Assembly (NCBI RefSeq): GCF_014651695.1
Contig: NZ_BMXJ01000006.1
Location: forward strand, 410,741-474,740
Length of the DNA stretch: 64,000 bases
Source: Nocardiopsis terrae
GTDB lineage: Bacteria > Actinomycetota > Actinomycetes > Streptosporangiales > Streptosporangiaceae
Direction: 5' to 3'
This document shows, one piece after another, positions 17,598 to 26,261 of this stretch. The notes under the pieces are model-generated. The model saw only the letters and a program-made list of their open reading frames with translations, had not been told where the DNA came from and ran no database searches. Each line of letters begins with the position of its first letter. Within the stretch, counting starts at the first letter, position 1. The position numbers and the translations under genes are program-made.

Positions 17598-18449
17598 TTA
17601 CGGCAGGGTGAGGATCTCCGCGCCGGTGTCGGTGATGACCAGGGTGTGCTCGAACTGCGCGGTCCACCGGCGGTCGGCCGTGACGGCGGTCCAACCGTCG
17701 TCCCACATGTCGTAGTCCACGCCGCCCAGGGTGATCATGGGTTCGATCGTGAAGGTCATGCCCGGCTCCATCACGGTGGTGGCGCGCGGGTCGTCGTAGT
17801 GCGGGACGACCAGTCCGGAGTGGAACTCGGGCCCCACCCCGTGCCCGGTGAAGTCACGGACGACGCCGTAGCCGAACCGCTTGGCGTACGACTCGATCAC
17901 GCGGCCGATCACGTTGATCTGGCGGCCGGGGCGGCACGCCTTGATGGCGCGCATCGTCGCCTCGTGGGTGCGCTCCACGAGCAGGCGGTGCTCCTCGGAG
18001 ACCTCGCCGGACAGGAACGTGGCGTTGGTGTCGCCGTGCACGCCGTCCTTGTACGCGGTGATGTCGATGTTGACGATGTCGCCGTCCCGGACCACCGTGT
18101 CGTCCGGGATGCCGTGGCAGATGACCTCGTTGAGGGAGGAGCACAGGGACTTCGGGTAGCCCTTGTATCCGAGGGTGCTCGGGTAGGCGCCGTGGTCCAG
18201 CAGGAACTCGTGACCGACCCGGTCCAGCTCGTCCGTGGTCACACCGGGCTGGACGTTCCTGCCGACCTCTTCGAGGGCCCGGGCCGCGATCCGGCTCGCG
18301 ACCCGGATCCGCTCGATGGTCTCCGGAGTCTGGACGTCTCCCAGAACACCCTCCACCGGGTGCTTCCTGCCCACGTATTCCGGTCGGACGATGTGCGGGG
18401 GAACCGAACGTTGTGGCGAGATGCGCCCAGGAACCAGCGGAGTAGTCAT
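17598..18449 (-). CDS. map: Type I methionine aminopeptidase (copy 2, housekeeping type)
   Basis: 283 residues from ATG 18449 ([20 protein letters not shown]). It has the N-terminal extension with PxRxVP-like linker typical of the mycobacterial/streptomycete MapB class, then the catalytic domain: [19 protein letters not shown] (two Asp), [11 protein letters not shown] (His), FTIEPMI (Glu), QFEHTLVIT (Glu). Removes N-terminal methionine from nascent chains. This copy is probably the constitutive enzyme, the shorter one at 9154-9921 the accessory one. Confidence 0.95.
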   Translation of the reverse strand: MTTPLVPGRISPQRSVPPHIVRPEYVGRKHPVEGVLGDVQTPETIERIRVASRIAARALEEVGRNVQPGVTTDELDRVGHEFLLDHGAYPSTLGYKGYPKSLCSSLNEVICHGIPDDTVVRDGDIVNIDITAYKDGVHGDTNATFLSGEVSEEHRLLVERTHEATMRAIKACRPGRQINVIGRVIESYAKRFGYGVVRDFTGHGVGPEFHSGLVVPHYDDPRATTVMEPGMTFTIEPMITLGGVDYDMWDDGWTAVTADRRWTAQFEHTLVITDTGAEILTLP

Positions 18450-18577
18450 GGACACTGATTGTAGTTCGTGGGTGCACCCTCCCGGCCGGGCCGCGGCGTG
18501 TCCGGGGCGGGTGTGAGGAGCGCCCCAGGTTCGGGTAGGTGCCCCACGTACCCGGAAGCGAGAGAGGTGGTTCGGTA

Positions 18578-18769
18578 GTGGGCGACGCACAGGACGACGG
18601 CTGGTGGTACTGCCTCAGACACAGCAGGGTCGAGCACGGCGCGGGCTGCCCCAACAGCCAGCGGCTCGGCCCCTACCCCGACGAGGCCACGGCGGCGCGC
18701 GCCCTGGGCATCGCGGCCGAGCGCAACGAGGCCTGGGAGGAACAGGAGGAGAACGGGGGAGACCGCTGA
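18578..18769 (+). CDS. Small conserved actinobacterial protein (SPOR-like fragment)
   Basis: 63 residues from GTG 18578, with AGAGAGG ten bases upstream. Contains [35 protein letters not shown] and ERNEAWEEQ. The W-Y ... V-E ... R-x-GPYP-T/D-x-x-x-A-x-x-AL-x-x-A-x-x-RNE pattern is one I know from very short actinobacterial proteins sometimes labelled SPOR-domain-like; function unknown. Transcribed divergently from the methionine aminopeptidase. Confidence 0.75.
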   Translation: MGDAQDDGWWYCLRHSRVEHGAGCPNSQRLGPYPDEATAARALGIAAERNEAWEEQEENGGDR

Positions 18770-18902
18770 CGGTGCGGCCGCCGGTCCGGCCGGCCGTCCC
18801 GCCCCACCCGGGGGCGGTCCTGACCAGGGGCGGGAGGGGTTGGTCCGGTCAACACCGGCCCTGTGCGTTCCTCACCGAACCCCGTTCTGACAGGATCGGC
18901 GC

Positions 18903-19598
18903 ATGAGTGAACAGAACGCGACACAGGGCGCGGACATCTCCGGGCTGACCATCGCCGTCCTGGGCGGAACGGGTGACCAGGGACGCGGTTTGGCCCGCAG
19001 GTTCGCCCTGGCCGGGCACACCGTCTACATCGGTTCCCGAAGCGCCGAGCGCGCCGCCAAGGCAGCGGGTGAGCTGGTCGAGGCCGAGTCGACCGCCATC
19101 CGGGTGCACGGGGCGGACAACGTGGAGGCGGCCGTCCAGGGGGACGTCGTCATCGTCGCCGTGCCGTGGGACGGCCACCGCGAGCTGCTGGTGTCCCTGG
19201 CCGACAGGCTCGCGGGCAAGATCGTGGTGGACTGCGTCAACCCGCTCGGCTTCGACAAGAAGGGGCCCTTCGCCCTGGACGTGGCCGAGGGCAGCGCCGC
19301 CCAGCAGGCCGCGGAGGTCCTGCCGGGCAGCCGGGTCACCGCGGCCTTCCACCACGTGTCCGCCGTGCTCCTGCTCGACCCCGAGGTCGAGGAGATCGAC
19401 CTGGACGTCCTGGTGCTGGGCGAGGACCGGGAGGCCACCGACGTCGTGCGCGCCCTGGCGGAGCGGATCCCCGGCGTCCGGGGCGTGTTCGGCGGGCGGC
19501 TGCGCAACGCCCACCAGGTGGAGGCGCTCACCGCCAACCTCATCGCGGTCAACCGCCGCTACAAGACCCACGCGGGGATTCGCATCACGGGACTGTGA
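18903..19598 (+). CDS. npdG: NADPH-dependent F420 reductase (F420:NADP+ oxidoreductase)
   Basis: 231 residues. Exchanges hydride between NADPH and the deazaflavin F420, supplying reduced F420 to F420-dependent enzymes. N-terminal Rossmann motif TIAVLGGTGDQGRGLARRFA (about 16-35) with the SRSAERA loop that selects NADP, then VVIVAVPWDGH, VVDCVNPLGF and the C-terminal GGRLRNAHQVEALTANLIAVNRRYKTHAGIRITG signature split over two helices. An F420-dependent LLM oxidoreductase lies 2.1 kb downstream on the other strand, beyond a secreted-protein operon. No F420 biosynthesis genes are in the window. Confidence 0.93.
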   Translation: MSEQNATQGADISGLTIAVLGGTGDQGRGLARRFALAGHTVYIGSRSAERAAKAAGELVEAESTAIRVHGADNVEAAVQGDVVIVAVPWDGHRELLVSLADRLAGKIVVDCVNPLGFDKKGPFALDVAEGSAAQQAAEVLPGSRVTAAFHHVSAVLLLDPEVEEIDLDVLVLGEDREATDVVRALAERIPGVRGVFGGRLRNAHQVEALTANLIAVNRRYKTHAGIRITGL

Positions 19599-19659
19599 GC
19601 CCCGGGCCGTGCCGCGCCGGTCGGGGAACCGGGGGCGCGGCACGGCCGGGAGGTCCGGG

Positions 19660-20265
19660 TCAGCCGCAGAAGGCGGCGCGCTCCCCGTCCGTCATCTGCC
19701 TCGTGGACTGGGTGACGGTGCTGCCCTGGTCGTCCGCGGGTCCTTCTGCGGTGAAGGGCGCGTACCAGATGTAGTGGCCCCACTGGCGGCTGCCGAAGTG
19801 CAGCTCGTAGGTACCGTGCACGCGCTGCATCCTGGGCCCGTAGTACACGGTGGCCACCTCGCCCGGCTGGGCGGTGATCTGGGTCCGCTGGGTCTGCGTG
19901 TGCTCCGAGCTCCACTCGTGGCCGTAGGAGACGGTGAAGCTCTGCTTGAAGATCGCACCGAACGTGGCCGTCATCGACAGGTTCACGCTGTTGGACTCGC
20001 CCGTGGTCTTGGACCAGGACACCTGGGAGAGCTGTTCGTGGTCGGTGCAGTTGTAGACCGGTGCGCCGACCTGTTCGGCGGTGTTCTGGAAGTACTCCGG
20101 GGCGCCCGAGGGGTGGAACTCGCACAGGTCGGTGCTCTCACCGCACCTCTCCAGCAGCTCCCGGACGGTCGGGGTGCCCTCGTGGTCGGCCGCGGCCGGC
20201 GCGGGGGACAGCACCAGGGCCGCCGCCACCGCGCCCGCCGCGGCACCGGCCGCGAGGCGTCTCAT
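19660..20265 (-). CDS. Exported protein, possible aerolysin/ETX-MTX2-like beta-pore former (paralogue A)
   Basis: 201 residues from ATG 20265 with GGGAGGGG upstream. Sec signal to about residue 26 (AAALVLSPAPAAA), mature start DHEGTPTVRELLERC. The mature region alternates polar/hydrophobic Ser/Thr-rich strands (NSVNLSMTATFGAIFKQSF, SYGHEWSSEHTQTQRTQI) and then PGEVATVYYGPRMQRVHGTYEL. That order, a Ser/Thr hairpin followed by PGE-V and a V-x-GTYEL strand, resembles the ETX/MTX2 (aerolysin-like) pore-forming fold; the match is by eye and unproven. Four cysteines after the signal. Last gene of a three-gene operon, 26 bases after its paralogue. Confidence 0.7.
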   Translation of the reverse strand: MRRLAAGAAAGAVAAALVLSPAPAAADHEGTPTVRELLERCGESTDLCEFHPSGAPEYFQNTAEQVGAPVYNCTDHEQLSQVSWSKTTGESNSVNLSMTATFGAIFKQSFTVSYGHEWSSEHTQTQRTQITAQPGEVATVYYGPRMQRVHGTYELHFGSRQWGHYIWYAPFTAEGPADDQGSTVTQSTRQMTDGERAAFCG

Positions 20266-20291
20266 CGCTGTGCCCCTCCCGGGGCGGTGGG

Positions 20292-20909
20292 TCACGGGCA
20301 CGCCGCCTCCTCCGCGTCGGTCATCGGCCGCACGTTCTGCGTGACGATCTCGTCCGGCGAGCCGGGGACGGGTCCTTCCGCGGTGAAGGGCGCGTACCAG
20401 ATGTAGTGGCCCCACTGGCGGCTGCCGAAGTGCAGCTCGTAGGTGCCGTGCACGCGCTGCATCCGCGGTCGGCGCTCGACCCACCCCACCTCACCGGGGC
20501 CGGTGTTGACGAAGGTGGTCTGCGCCTCGGTGTGCGAGGTCGTCCAGGTGTGCTGGAAGGACTGTTCGTAGGACACCGAGAAGACCTCTCCGAATCCGGC
20601 CTCGGTGGTCAGGGCCAGGCCGACGCTGTTGCTCTGGGACGTGGTGTCGGCCCACTGCACGGCCATGTTCTGGCGGCCCGAGGTGCAGTTGAACACCTCC
20701 GAGCCCACGACGCGGCCGTGGGCGGAGAACAGTTCGGGCTCTCCGCCGGGGTGGAATTCGCACAGGTCCGTGGACACGTTGCACAGCTCCAGCAGCTGGC
20801 GCACCGTGGGCGTGCCCTCGTGGTCGGCGTAGGCCGGGGTCGGTGCCGTGGTGACCGCGGTCGCCACGGCGACCGCGGCGGCGGCGAGCACGGCGTACGT
20901 GCGTCTCAT
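20292..20909 (-). CDS. Exported protein, possible aerolysin/ETX-MTX2-like beta-pore former (paralogue B)
   Basis: 205 residues. Signal peptide to about residue 28 (TAPTPAYA), mature start DHEGTPTVRQLLELC, the same nine residues as paralogue A. It shares the FHPxGxPE, NSV, SVSYEQSFQHTWTTSHTEAQ and PGEVGW blocks, and a 32-residue stretch near the C-terminus (from RMQRVHGTYELHF to APFTAEGP) is identical to A. The rest has diverged to clearly lower identity. It lies 39 bases downstream of the crystallin-like gene and 26 bases before A, so all three are probably one transcript. Same fold caveat as for A. Confidence 0.7.
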   Translation of the reverse strand: MRRTYAVLAAAAVAVATAVTTAPTPAYADHEGTPTVRQLLELCNVSTDLCEFHPGGEPELFSAHGRVVGSEVFNCTSGRQNMAVQWADTTSQSNSVGLALTTEAGFGEVFSVSYEQSFQHTWTTSHTEAQTTFVNTGPGEVGWVERRPRMQRVHGTYELHFGSRQWGHYIWYAPFTAEGPVPGSPDEIVTQNVRPMTDAEEAACP

Positions 20910-20948
20910 GTCGGTTCTCCCATCGAGCGGGGGTGGGGGAGTCGGACG

Positions 20949-21518
20949 TCAGCCCAGGGTGGTGGAGACGGTGCGGTCGTTCATGTAGCCGCCGATGTCG
21001 GGGGTGTTCTCGCGGTAGGGGCCGTCGCGGTCGCCGGTGCCGTCCGGTCCCGCGTGCAGCCACAGCGAGCACCGTGCCCAGGGCTGGGCCGAGGAGATGA
21101 TGTTCTGCCACTCCGGGGGGAAGGTGAACCAGAACTCGATGTCGTCACCGCCCTGGCAGGTGTTGTCCCCGTGGAGGGTGAACGTGGCGCCGCCGTAGTT
21201 CCCGTGTTCGAAGTAGGTGCCGATGATCACGTTGGAGTTTCTCGCGGCTGCGAGGGTGCCGATCCGGGACCCGGACGGGGTGTGCTCCTGTTCGGCGAGG
21301 GCGCGTTCCTGTTCGGCCAGGGTGCGCCCGACGCGGTTCTCCGCCGCGTCGATCGCCTGGGCGTAGGTGTCGAAGCACTCCTGGCCGCTGCCGTCGATGT
21401 CGCCGACGCAGTGTTGTGCGGGGGAGGCGGCCGCAGGCAGGGGGGAGGCGAGGACCGAGCCGAGGGCGGCCGCCGCCAGGAGGGCGCTCGCGCCGAGTCT
21501 GCGGGGTACGGGGGACAT
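20949..21518 (-). CDS. Exported crystallin-like / peptidase-inhibitor-like protein
   Basis: 189 residues with a Sec signal (ASALLAAAALGSVLASPLPAAA). After a charged helix (IDAAENRVGRTLAEQERALAEQEHTP) the C-terminal half reads VIIGTYFEHGNYGGATFTLHG, WQNIISSAQPWARCSLWLHA and PYRENTPDIGGYMNDRTVST. The Y-F/E-H-x-NYGG-x-x-F-x-L repeat followed by W-N-x-x-S-S is the beta/gamma-crystallin or I36 inhibitor pattern (Greek-key motifs). First gene of the operon with the two aerolysin-like paralogues. Role unknown: calcium-binding structural partner, inhibitor or targeting subunit are all possible. Confidence 0.72.
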   Translation of the reverse strand: MSPVPRRLGASALLAAAALGSVLASPLPAAASPAQHCVGDIDGSGQECFDTYAQAIDAAENRVGRTLAEQERALAEQEHTPSGSRIGTLAAARNSNVIIGTYFEHGNYGGATFTLHGDNTCQGGDDIEFWFTFPPEWQNIISSAQPWARCSLWLHAGPDGTGDRDGPYRENTPDIGGYMNDRTVSTTLG

Positions 21519-21553
21519 GCGTTCTCCGGTTTCGTCCGGGGGCGGGACGTTAC

Positions 21554-21567
21554 TTAACGCATGTTAA
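21554..21567. promoter_or_regulatory. TTAAC-4-GTTAA inverted repeat upstream of secreted-protein operon
   Basis: TTAACGCATGTTAA has 5-bp complementary arms around GCAT and lies 36 bases before the crystallin-like start, in the only AT-rich patch of the spacer. Candidate operator or promoter element; no regulator is adjacent. Confidence 0.35.
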
Positions 21568-21640
21568 CAGGGCGATAAGTGGGTTTCTGGTTACCGAGAG
21601 TCGCGAATGCGGGGTGCGCTGCGCCTTCGTGTGAGAAAGA

Positions 21641-21691
21641 AGTCCCCCGTCTCTTGGGGGACTGCGTGCCCCGCGGAAGCGCAGGGCACGC
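21641..21691 (-). terminator. Double hairpin after the LLM oxidoreductase gene
   Basis: AGTCCCCC (21641-21648) pairs with GGGGGACT (21656-21663) over a 7-base loop. GCGTGCCC (21664-21671) pairs with GGGCACGC (21684-21691) over 12 bases. They lie directly downstream of the minus-strand LLM gene stop and separate it from the secreted-protein operon promoter. Confidence 0.7.
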
Positions 21692-21711
21692 GACCTGGTG
21701 TTACGGGTGGG

Positions 21712-22752
21712 TCAGGAGGCCCACTCCTTGACCTTCTCGATGAGCTTGGCGGGGTTGTCGCCCACCGGGGTCACGTTGAGCTGGGTGACGCCGGCGGCCC
21801 GGAAGGCCTCCACGCGCTCGCGTACGTAGGACTCGGGGCCGACCAGGTTGGTCAGCTCCACGAACTCGTCCGGGACCGCGGCGGCGGCCTCGTCCTTCTT
21901 CCCGTCCAGGTACAGGTCCTGGATCTTCTCGGCGGCCTCCTCGTAGCCGTACCGCTGGGCGACCGTGTTGTAGAAGTTCTTGCCCTTGGCGCCCATGCCG
22001 CCCACGTACAGGGCGATCATCGGGCGGGTGAACTCCATCAGCTTCCTGGTGTCCTCGCCCTCGCCGATGGCGAGCAGGCCGCCCGCGGAGATCTCCAGCG
22101 CGCCCAGGGCCGGGTCGCGTTTGGCCCTGCCCCTGGCGAGGGACTCGCCCCACACGGTCTCGGCCTTCTCCGGGATGAACAGGTGCGGCAGCCACCCGTC
22201 GGCGGTCTCGGCGGTCATCTCGACGTTCTTCTCGCCCAGGGAGGCGACGAAGATCGGGATCGCGGGCCGGACCGGGTGGTTGATGATCTTGAGCGGTTTG
22301 CCCAGGCCGGTGCCCTTCTCCGGGGGCAGCGGCAGCTGGAACACCTTGCCGTCGTGGGTCAGGCGCTCCTCGCGGGCCCAGATCTTGCGGCAGATCTCGA
22401 TGGTCTCGCGGGTGCGGCCGAGCGGCTTGGTGTACGGGATGCCGTGGAAGCCCTCGATGACCTGCGGACCGCTGGCGCCCAGACCGAGGATCGCGCGCCC
22501 GTCGGACAGGTAGTCCAGCCCGGCGGCGGTCATCGCGATCAGGGTGGGGGTCCGGCTGTACATCGGGAGGATGGCCGAACCGATGGCCACCCGTTCGGTG
22601 CGGGCGGCGAGGTAGCCCATCAGGGTGGGGCTGTCGTAGCCGTAGGCCTCGGCGACCCACACGGTGTCCAACCCGGCCTTCTCCAGTTCGACGACCTGGT
22701 CGACGGCGGCCTTGGGCTCGCCCGCGTACTGGAGCGGCATCGAGATGCGCAT
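21712..22752 (-). CDS. LLM class F420-dependent oxidoreductase
   Basis: 346 residues, luciferase-like TIM barrel. Family members use reduced F420 (or FMNH2) to reduce or oxidise small molecules. Begins MRISMPLQYAGEPKAAVDQVVELEKAGLDTVWVAEAYGYDS in two conserved blocks, then TERVAIGSAILPMYSRTP, LGLGASGPQVIEGFHG and PIFVASLGEKNVEM, all typical of the F420 branch (hmd/Fgd-like), with the ASGPQ loop. Physiological substrate unknown. Shares the neighbourhood with an F420:NADPH reductase, so co-factor supply is local. Confidence 0.88.
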   Translation of the reverse strand: MRISMPLQYAGEPKAAVDQVVELEKAGLDTVWVAEAYGYDSPTLMGYLAARTERVAIGSAILPMYSRTPTLIAMTAAGLDYLSDGRAILGLGASGPQVIEGFHGIPYTKPLGRTRETIEICRKIWAREERLTHDGKVFQLPLPPEKGTGLGKPLKIINHPVRPAIPIFVASLGEKNVEMTAETADGWLPHLFIPEKAETVWGESLARGRAKRDPALGALEISAGGLLAIGEGEDTRKLMEFTRPMIALYVGGMGAKGKNFYNTVAQRYGYEEAAEKIQDLYLDGKKDEAAAAVPDEFVELTNLVGPESYVRERVEAFRAAGVTQLNVTPVGDNPAKLIEKVKEWAS

Positions 22753-22944
22753 GTGCTGTCCTCCCGGTGGGCCGGACCCCCGGCCCGCGTAGGTGCTCGG
22801 TGTGCCGTCACTGTACTACCGAGTCCAGTTCGGTTTGTTGTCTGGCTCACCTGTTCCGGGATCCTCTCCGGGGCCGCCCCGCCCCCGGTTCCGTCGGGCC
22901 CTCCCCAGGGGTTGCCGTGGCCGCATCCGGCCAGGCCCAAGATT

Positions 22945-22980
22945 CCTTGGCCAACAACCCTTGGCCAATGATCCTTGGGC
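22945..22980. promoter_or_regulatory. Three 14-bp iterons before the ArsR-type gene
   Basis: CCTTGGCCAA at 22945-22954 and 22959-22968 and a partial CCTTGGGC at 22973-22980 recur at exactly 14-base steps; each full unit contains the palindrome TTGGCCAA. CCAAG (22937-22941) also pairs with CTTGG (22946-22950). The array ends 15 bases before the ATG of the regulator, fitting an autorepressor operator. Confidence 0.7.
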
Positions 22981-22995
22981 GTTTAGGTTCCGTCC

Positions 22996-23598
22996 ATGAG
23001 CACCACACCTGCCGACGACCGGTCGGCCCCGGATCCCTTCGAGAACGCCGCCGTCCTGGACGCGCGCTCTCTGCGCGGCCTGGCCCACCCCCTGCGCATG
23101 CGCGTCCACCAGCTGCTCCAGAAGGCACCCGCCACCGGCAAGGCCGTCGCCGAGAGGCTGGGCATCTCCTCCGCCTCGGCCAGCTACCACCTGCGCCAAC
23201 TGGAGACCTACGGGTTCATCCGGGAGGACCCGGACCTGGGCACCAGCCGGGAACGCTGGTGGCGGGCCGAGGCTCGGGGCTTCCGCCTCCCAGAACACCT
23301 GGACACCGAGGCCCCCGAACTCACCACCGCTCTGCGCCACGCCATCGCCGCGGGCTGGTCCGAGCGCCTGGGCGCGGCGGTCAACCAGTGGTCCGCCCAG
23401 CCCGAGGGCTGGCGCGAGGCCCAGTTCATGGCCGACCGCACCCTCGACCTGACCCTGGAGCAGGCGGAGGGCCTGCGCGCGGAGCTCATCGAGGTGCTCA
23501 ACCGCCACGCCGCCCGGGGCGGTCCGGGGGAGCGCACGGTGCACGTCCAGCTGGCCGCCTTCCCCAGTCCCGAGCCCGGCGCCGACCCCGACGCCTGA
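22996..23598 (+). CDS. ArsR-like winged-helix transcriptional regulator
   Basis: 200 residues. A winged helix-turn-helix at about residues 24-85 (ARSLRGLAHPLRMRVHQLL, GKAVAERLGISSASASYHL, LETYGFIRED) is followed by a longer C-terminal helical domain with TTALRHAIAAGW and MADRTLDLTLEQAEGLRAEL. This is the HTH_20/ArsR layout that commonly precedes and represses an MFS exporter gene. No ArsR metal-binding cysteines are present, so the effector is more likely a small organic molecule. The MFS gene starts 34 bases later. Confidence 0.88.
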   Translation: MSTTPADDRSAPDPFENAAVLDARSLRGLAHPLRMRVHQLLQKAPATGKAVAERLGISSASASYHLRQLETYGFIREDPDLGTSRERWWRAEARGFRLPEHLDTEAPELTTALRHAIAAGWSERLGAAVNQWSAQPEGWREAQFMADRTLDLTLEQAEGLRAELIEVLNRHAARGGPGERTVHVQLAAFPSPEPGADPDA

Positions 23599-23631
23599 CT
23601 CCCGCCGACACCCCCACCCCGAGGAACCCCC

Positions 23632-24912
23632 ATGAGACCGATCGTCGGCCTGATCACCTCCGAGGCCCTGGCCTACACGGGCACCAGGCTGGCCATGATC
23701 GCCATCCCCTGGTTCGTCCTGGAGACCACCGGCAGCCCCGCGCAGATGGGCCTGGTCACCCTCTTCGAACTGGGCGCCTACACCCTGGCCCGGCTGTTCG
23801 TCGGCCCCCTCCTGGACCGGGTGGGCCAGCGCGCGGTGAGTATCCGGGTGGACCTGATCGCCGCCGCGGCCCTGCTGGCGGTACCGATCCTGTTCACCGC
23901 CGGGCTGCTGCCGTTCCCGGTGCTGCTCGCCCTGGTCACCGTGATCGGGCTGGCCACGGGGCCCTCGGAGGCGGCCAAGGTGTCGCTGGCCCCGTTCGTG
24001 GCCGCCGCGGCGAACGTACGGGTGGAACGGGTCACCGGCCTGGCCGGAACGGTCGACCGGCTCTCCATGACCGTGGGCCCGATCGCGGCGGGTGCGGTGG
24101 TCGCCGCCCTGGGCGCGCTCACCGCGCTCTACGTCAACGCCGTGCTCATGGTCCTGTCCGCGCTGGTGATGGCGTTCCTCCTGAGCCGAGGCACCGAGGT
24201 GGCGGGGCCGGCCAGGACCGATCCGGAGGAGGGCGACGGCTACCTGGCCCGGCTGCACGCGGGCTGGCGGGCGGTCTGGGGCGACCTGCCGCTGCGGATG
24301 CTGGTCGCGATGATCCTGGTGACCAACATCGTGGACGTCGCGGTGATGAGCCTGGCCCTGCCGGTCTGGGCGCACGAGGGCGGCTGGGGGGCCGAGGCCG
24401 TGGGGCTGGTGGCGGGGACGCTCGGCGGCGCCTCCGTGGTGGGGTCTCTGGTCGCCGCCTGGGTCGGGCACCGGCTTCCCCGCAGGGCCGCCTTCTTCGC
24501 GGCCATGGTGATCGCCGGTCCGCCGCGCGTCCTGGTGCTGGCCCTGGACGTTCCGCTGTGGGTGGTTCTGGTGGTGTGGGCGGTCTCCGGGCTCGGCGGC
24601 GGGCTGATCAACCCGATCCTGTCCGCGGTGATCTTCGAGCGGTTGCCCGGACACATGGTCGGGCGGGGGATGTCCATGGTGGGGGCGCTGGCCCGGGTCG
24701 GCGCCCCGATCGCGGCCCCGGGCATCGGGGCAGCGATCGGCCTGCTCGGAGTCTCCCCGGTCCTGGCGGCCGGGGCGGCGGTCTACCTGGCAGCGGTTGC
24801 CCTGCCCGCCTTCGGCCGGGCCGCGAAAAGGCTGGAGCGGCCCCTGGAAGAACCGGGGACCGCTCCACAGGGAACGCAGACCCAGCGGGCCACCCGGGCC
24901 CGTCGCCGGTGA
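23632..24912 (+). CDS. MFS transporter (exporter type)
   Basis: 426 residues and about 12 membrane helices, starting MRPIVGLITSEALAYTGTRLAMIAIPWFVLE, then the GPLLDRVGQRAVS loop after helix 2. This is the multidrug/EntS-like branch with LETTGSPAQMGLV. The tail is arginine-rich and cytosolic. Co-transcribed with the ArsR-like regulator upstream. Drug efflux is the likely role; substrate unknown. Confidence 0.88.
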   Translation: MRPIVGLITSEALAYTGTRLAMIAIPWFVLETTGSPAQMGLVTLFELGAYTLARLFVGPLLDRVGQRAVSIRVDLIAAAALLAVPILFTAGLLPFPVLLALVTVIGLATGPSEAAKVSLAPFVAAAANVRVERVTGLAGTVDRLSMTVGPIAAGAVVAALGALTALYVNAVLMVLSALVMAFLLSRGTEVAGPARTDPEEGDGYLARLHAGWRAVWGDLPLRMLVAMILVTNIVDVAVMSLALPVWAHEGGWGAEAVGLVAGTLGGASVVGSLVAAWVGHRLPRRAAFFAAMVIAGPPRVLVLALDVPLWVVLVVWAVSGLGGGLINPILSAVIFERLPGHMVGRGMSMVGALARVGAPIAAPGIGAAIGLLGVSPVLAAGAAVYLAAVALPAFGRAAKRLERPLEEPGTAPQGTQTQRATRARRR

Positions 24913-25103
24913 CCAGTCGGAGAGACCGGTCGGGGGCCCAAACGGTCACCGAACCGTCGTGGATCGCACGCCCCCGCGCCCGTCCGACGCGAGGGGCGGC
25001 CGGATGACGGGGTTTCCCCACGTACGAAGAACCGCCGGCCGGGGCGCGATGTCTCCGGGCGGCGGTCCGCTCACCCGGGCTGCTGCCGTGGTCAGCTCAC
25101 GGA

Positions 25104-25958
25104 TCAGCTCGAGTAGGTGTGTTCCTCGGCCGGGAAACTGCCCCTGACGACCTCGTCCGCGTAGTCGGCCGCGGCGTCGCGCAGGGTTCCGGCCAGGTCG
25201 GCGTAGGTCTTGACGAACTTGGCCACCCGCGGGCTCAGCCCGGCCATGTCCTGCCACACCAGTACCTGGGCGTCGGTGGACGGGCCCGCGCCGATACCGA
25301 TGGTCGGGACGGACAGCTGCTCGGTGACCTCGGCGGCCAGGTCGGCCGGGACCGCTTCGAGCACCACCGAGAACGCGCCCGCGCGCTCCAGTTCCTTGGC
25401 GTCCTTGAGCAGACCGGCGGCGGCCTCGCCCCGGCCCTGCACCCGGTAACCGCCCAGGGTGTTCACCGACTGCGGGGTCAGGCCGACGTGGCCCATGACC
25501 GGGATCCCCGCCGAGACCAGCATCTCGACCTGGGGAGCCACCGTGTGGCCGCCCTCCAGCTTCACGGCCTGGGCGTTGCCCTCCTTCATGAACCGGGAGG
25601 CCGCCTCCAGCGCCTGCTGGGGGGAGCCCTGGTAGGAGCCGAAGGGCAGGTCGGCCACGACCAGCGCCCGCCTGGTGGAGCGGGAGACGGCCGCGGTCAG
25701 CGGAACCAGCTCGTCCATCGTCACCGGGACGGTGGAGTCGTAGCCGTAGACGACGTTGGCGGCGGAGTCGCCGACGAGGAGGACGGGGATGCCCGCCTCG
25801 TCGAAGATCCGCGAGGTGAGGGCGTCGTAGGCGGTCAGCATCGGCCAGCGCTCGCCGCGCTGCTTGGCCAGGGCCAGGTCGCGGATGGTGACCCGCCGGT
25901 TGGTGACCCCGCCGTACAGGGCGTTCCCGGCGGAGGGGGTCTTCGCGGTGGTGTTCAT
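25104..25958 (-). CDS. panB: 3-methyl-2-oxobutanoate hydroxymethyltransferase
   Basis: 284 residues from ATG 25958, with GGAGGA eleven bases upstream. Transfers a hydroxymethyl group from methylene-THF to alpha-ketoisovalerate, giving ketopantoate for pantothenate and CoA. Family blocks in order: [45 protein letters not shown] (metal Asp), [42 protein letters not shown] and [20 protein letters not shown]. Length is normal. The 303 bases up to the next gene contain no gene I can support. Confidence 0.96.
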   Translation of the reverse strand: MNTTAKTPSAGNALYGGVTNRRVTIRDLALAKQRGERWPMLTAYDALTSRIFDEAGIPVLLVGDSAANVVYGYDSTVPVTMDELVPLTAAVSRSTRRALVVADLPFGSYQGSPQQALEAASRFMKEGNAQAVKLEGGHTVAPQVEMLVSAGIPVMGHVGLTPQSVNTLGGYRVQGRGEAAAGLLKDAKELERAGAFSVVLEAVPADLAAEVTEQLSVPTIGIGAGPSTDAQVLVWQDMAGLSPRVAKFVKTYADLAGTLRDAAADYADEVVRGSFPAEEHTYSS

Positions 25959-26261
25959 GATGTTTCTTCCTCCGTTGTCTCGAAGCACCCGCTGGGGGTG
26001 TCCCCGGACCTGTGGACGAAAACAGTTGTCGTACGTGCTCTCGCACGCGGGTTCCCCGGAGGGAACGGTGTCGCCGTGCGGGTTGTTCCCCGCCTCCGGT
26101 TCCGGGCCGCCCGGCGGAACCGGTGCGGGAGGAACGGGTGTGCGGGGGCCGCACGCAAGCATCATCGCATGACCGGAATCCGGCCGTGTGTTTCGGTACG
26201 AGAACGGTTTCGCGCCTCCGGCCGTCCCCCGCGCCGAGCGGGGCCGGTCGCCCCGCTGCGG

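Noticed and set aside
22937..22980. TTGGCC iterons as a replication origin
   Set aside because: No replication initiator or AT-rich unwinding region nearby, and the array sits exactly at a repressor gene promoter.
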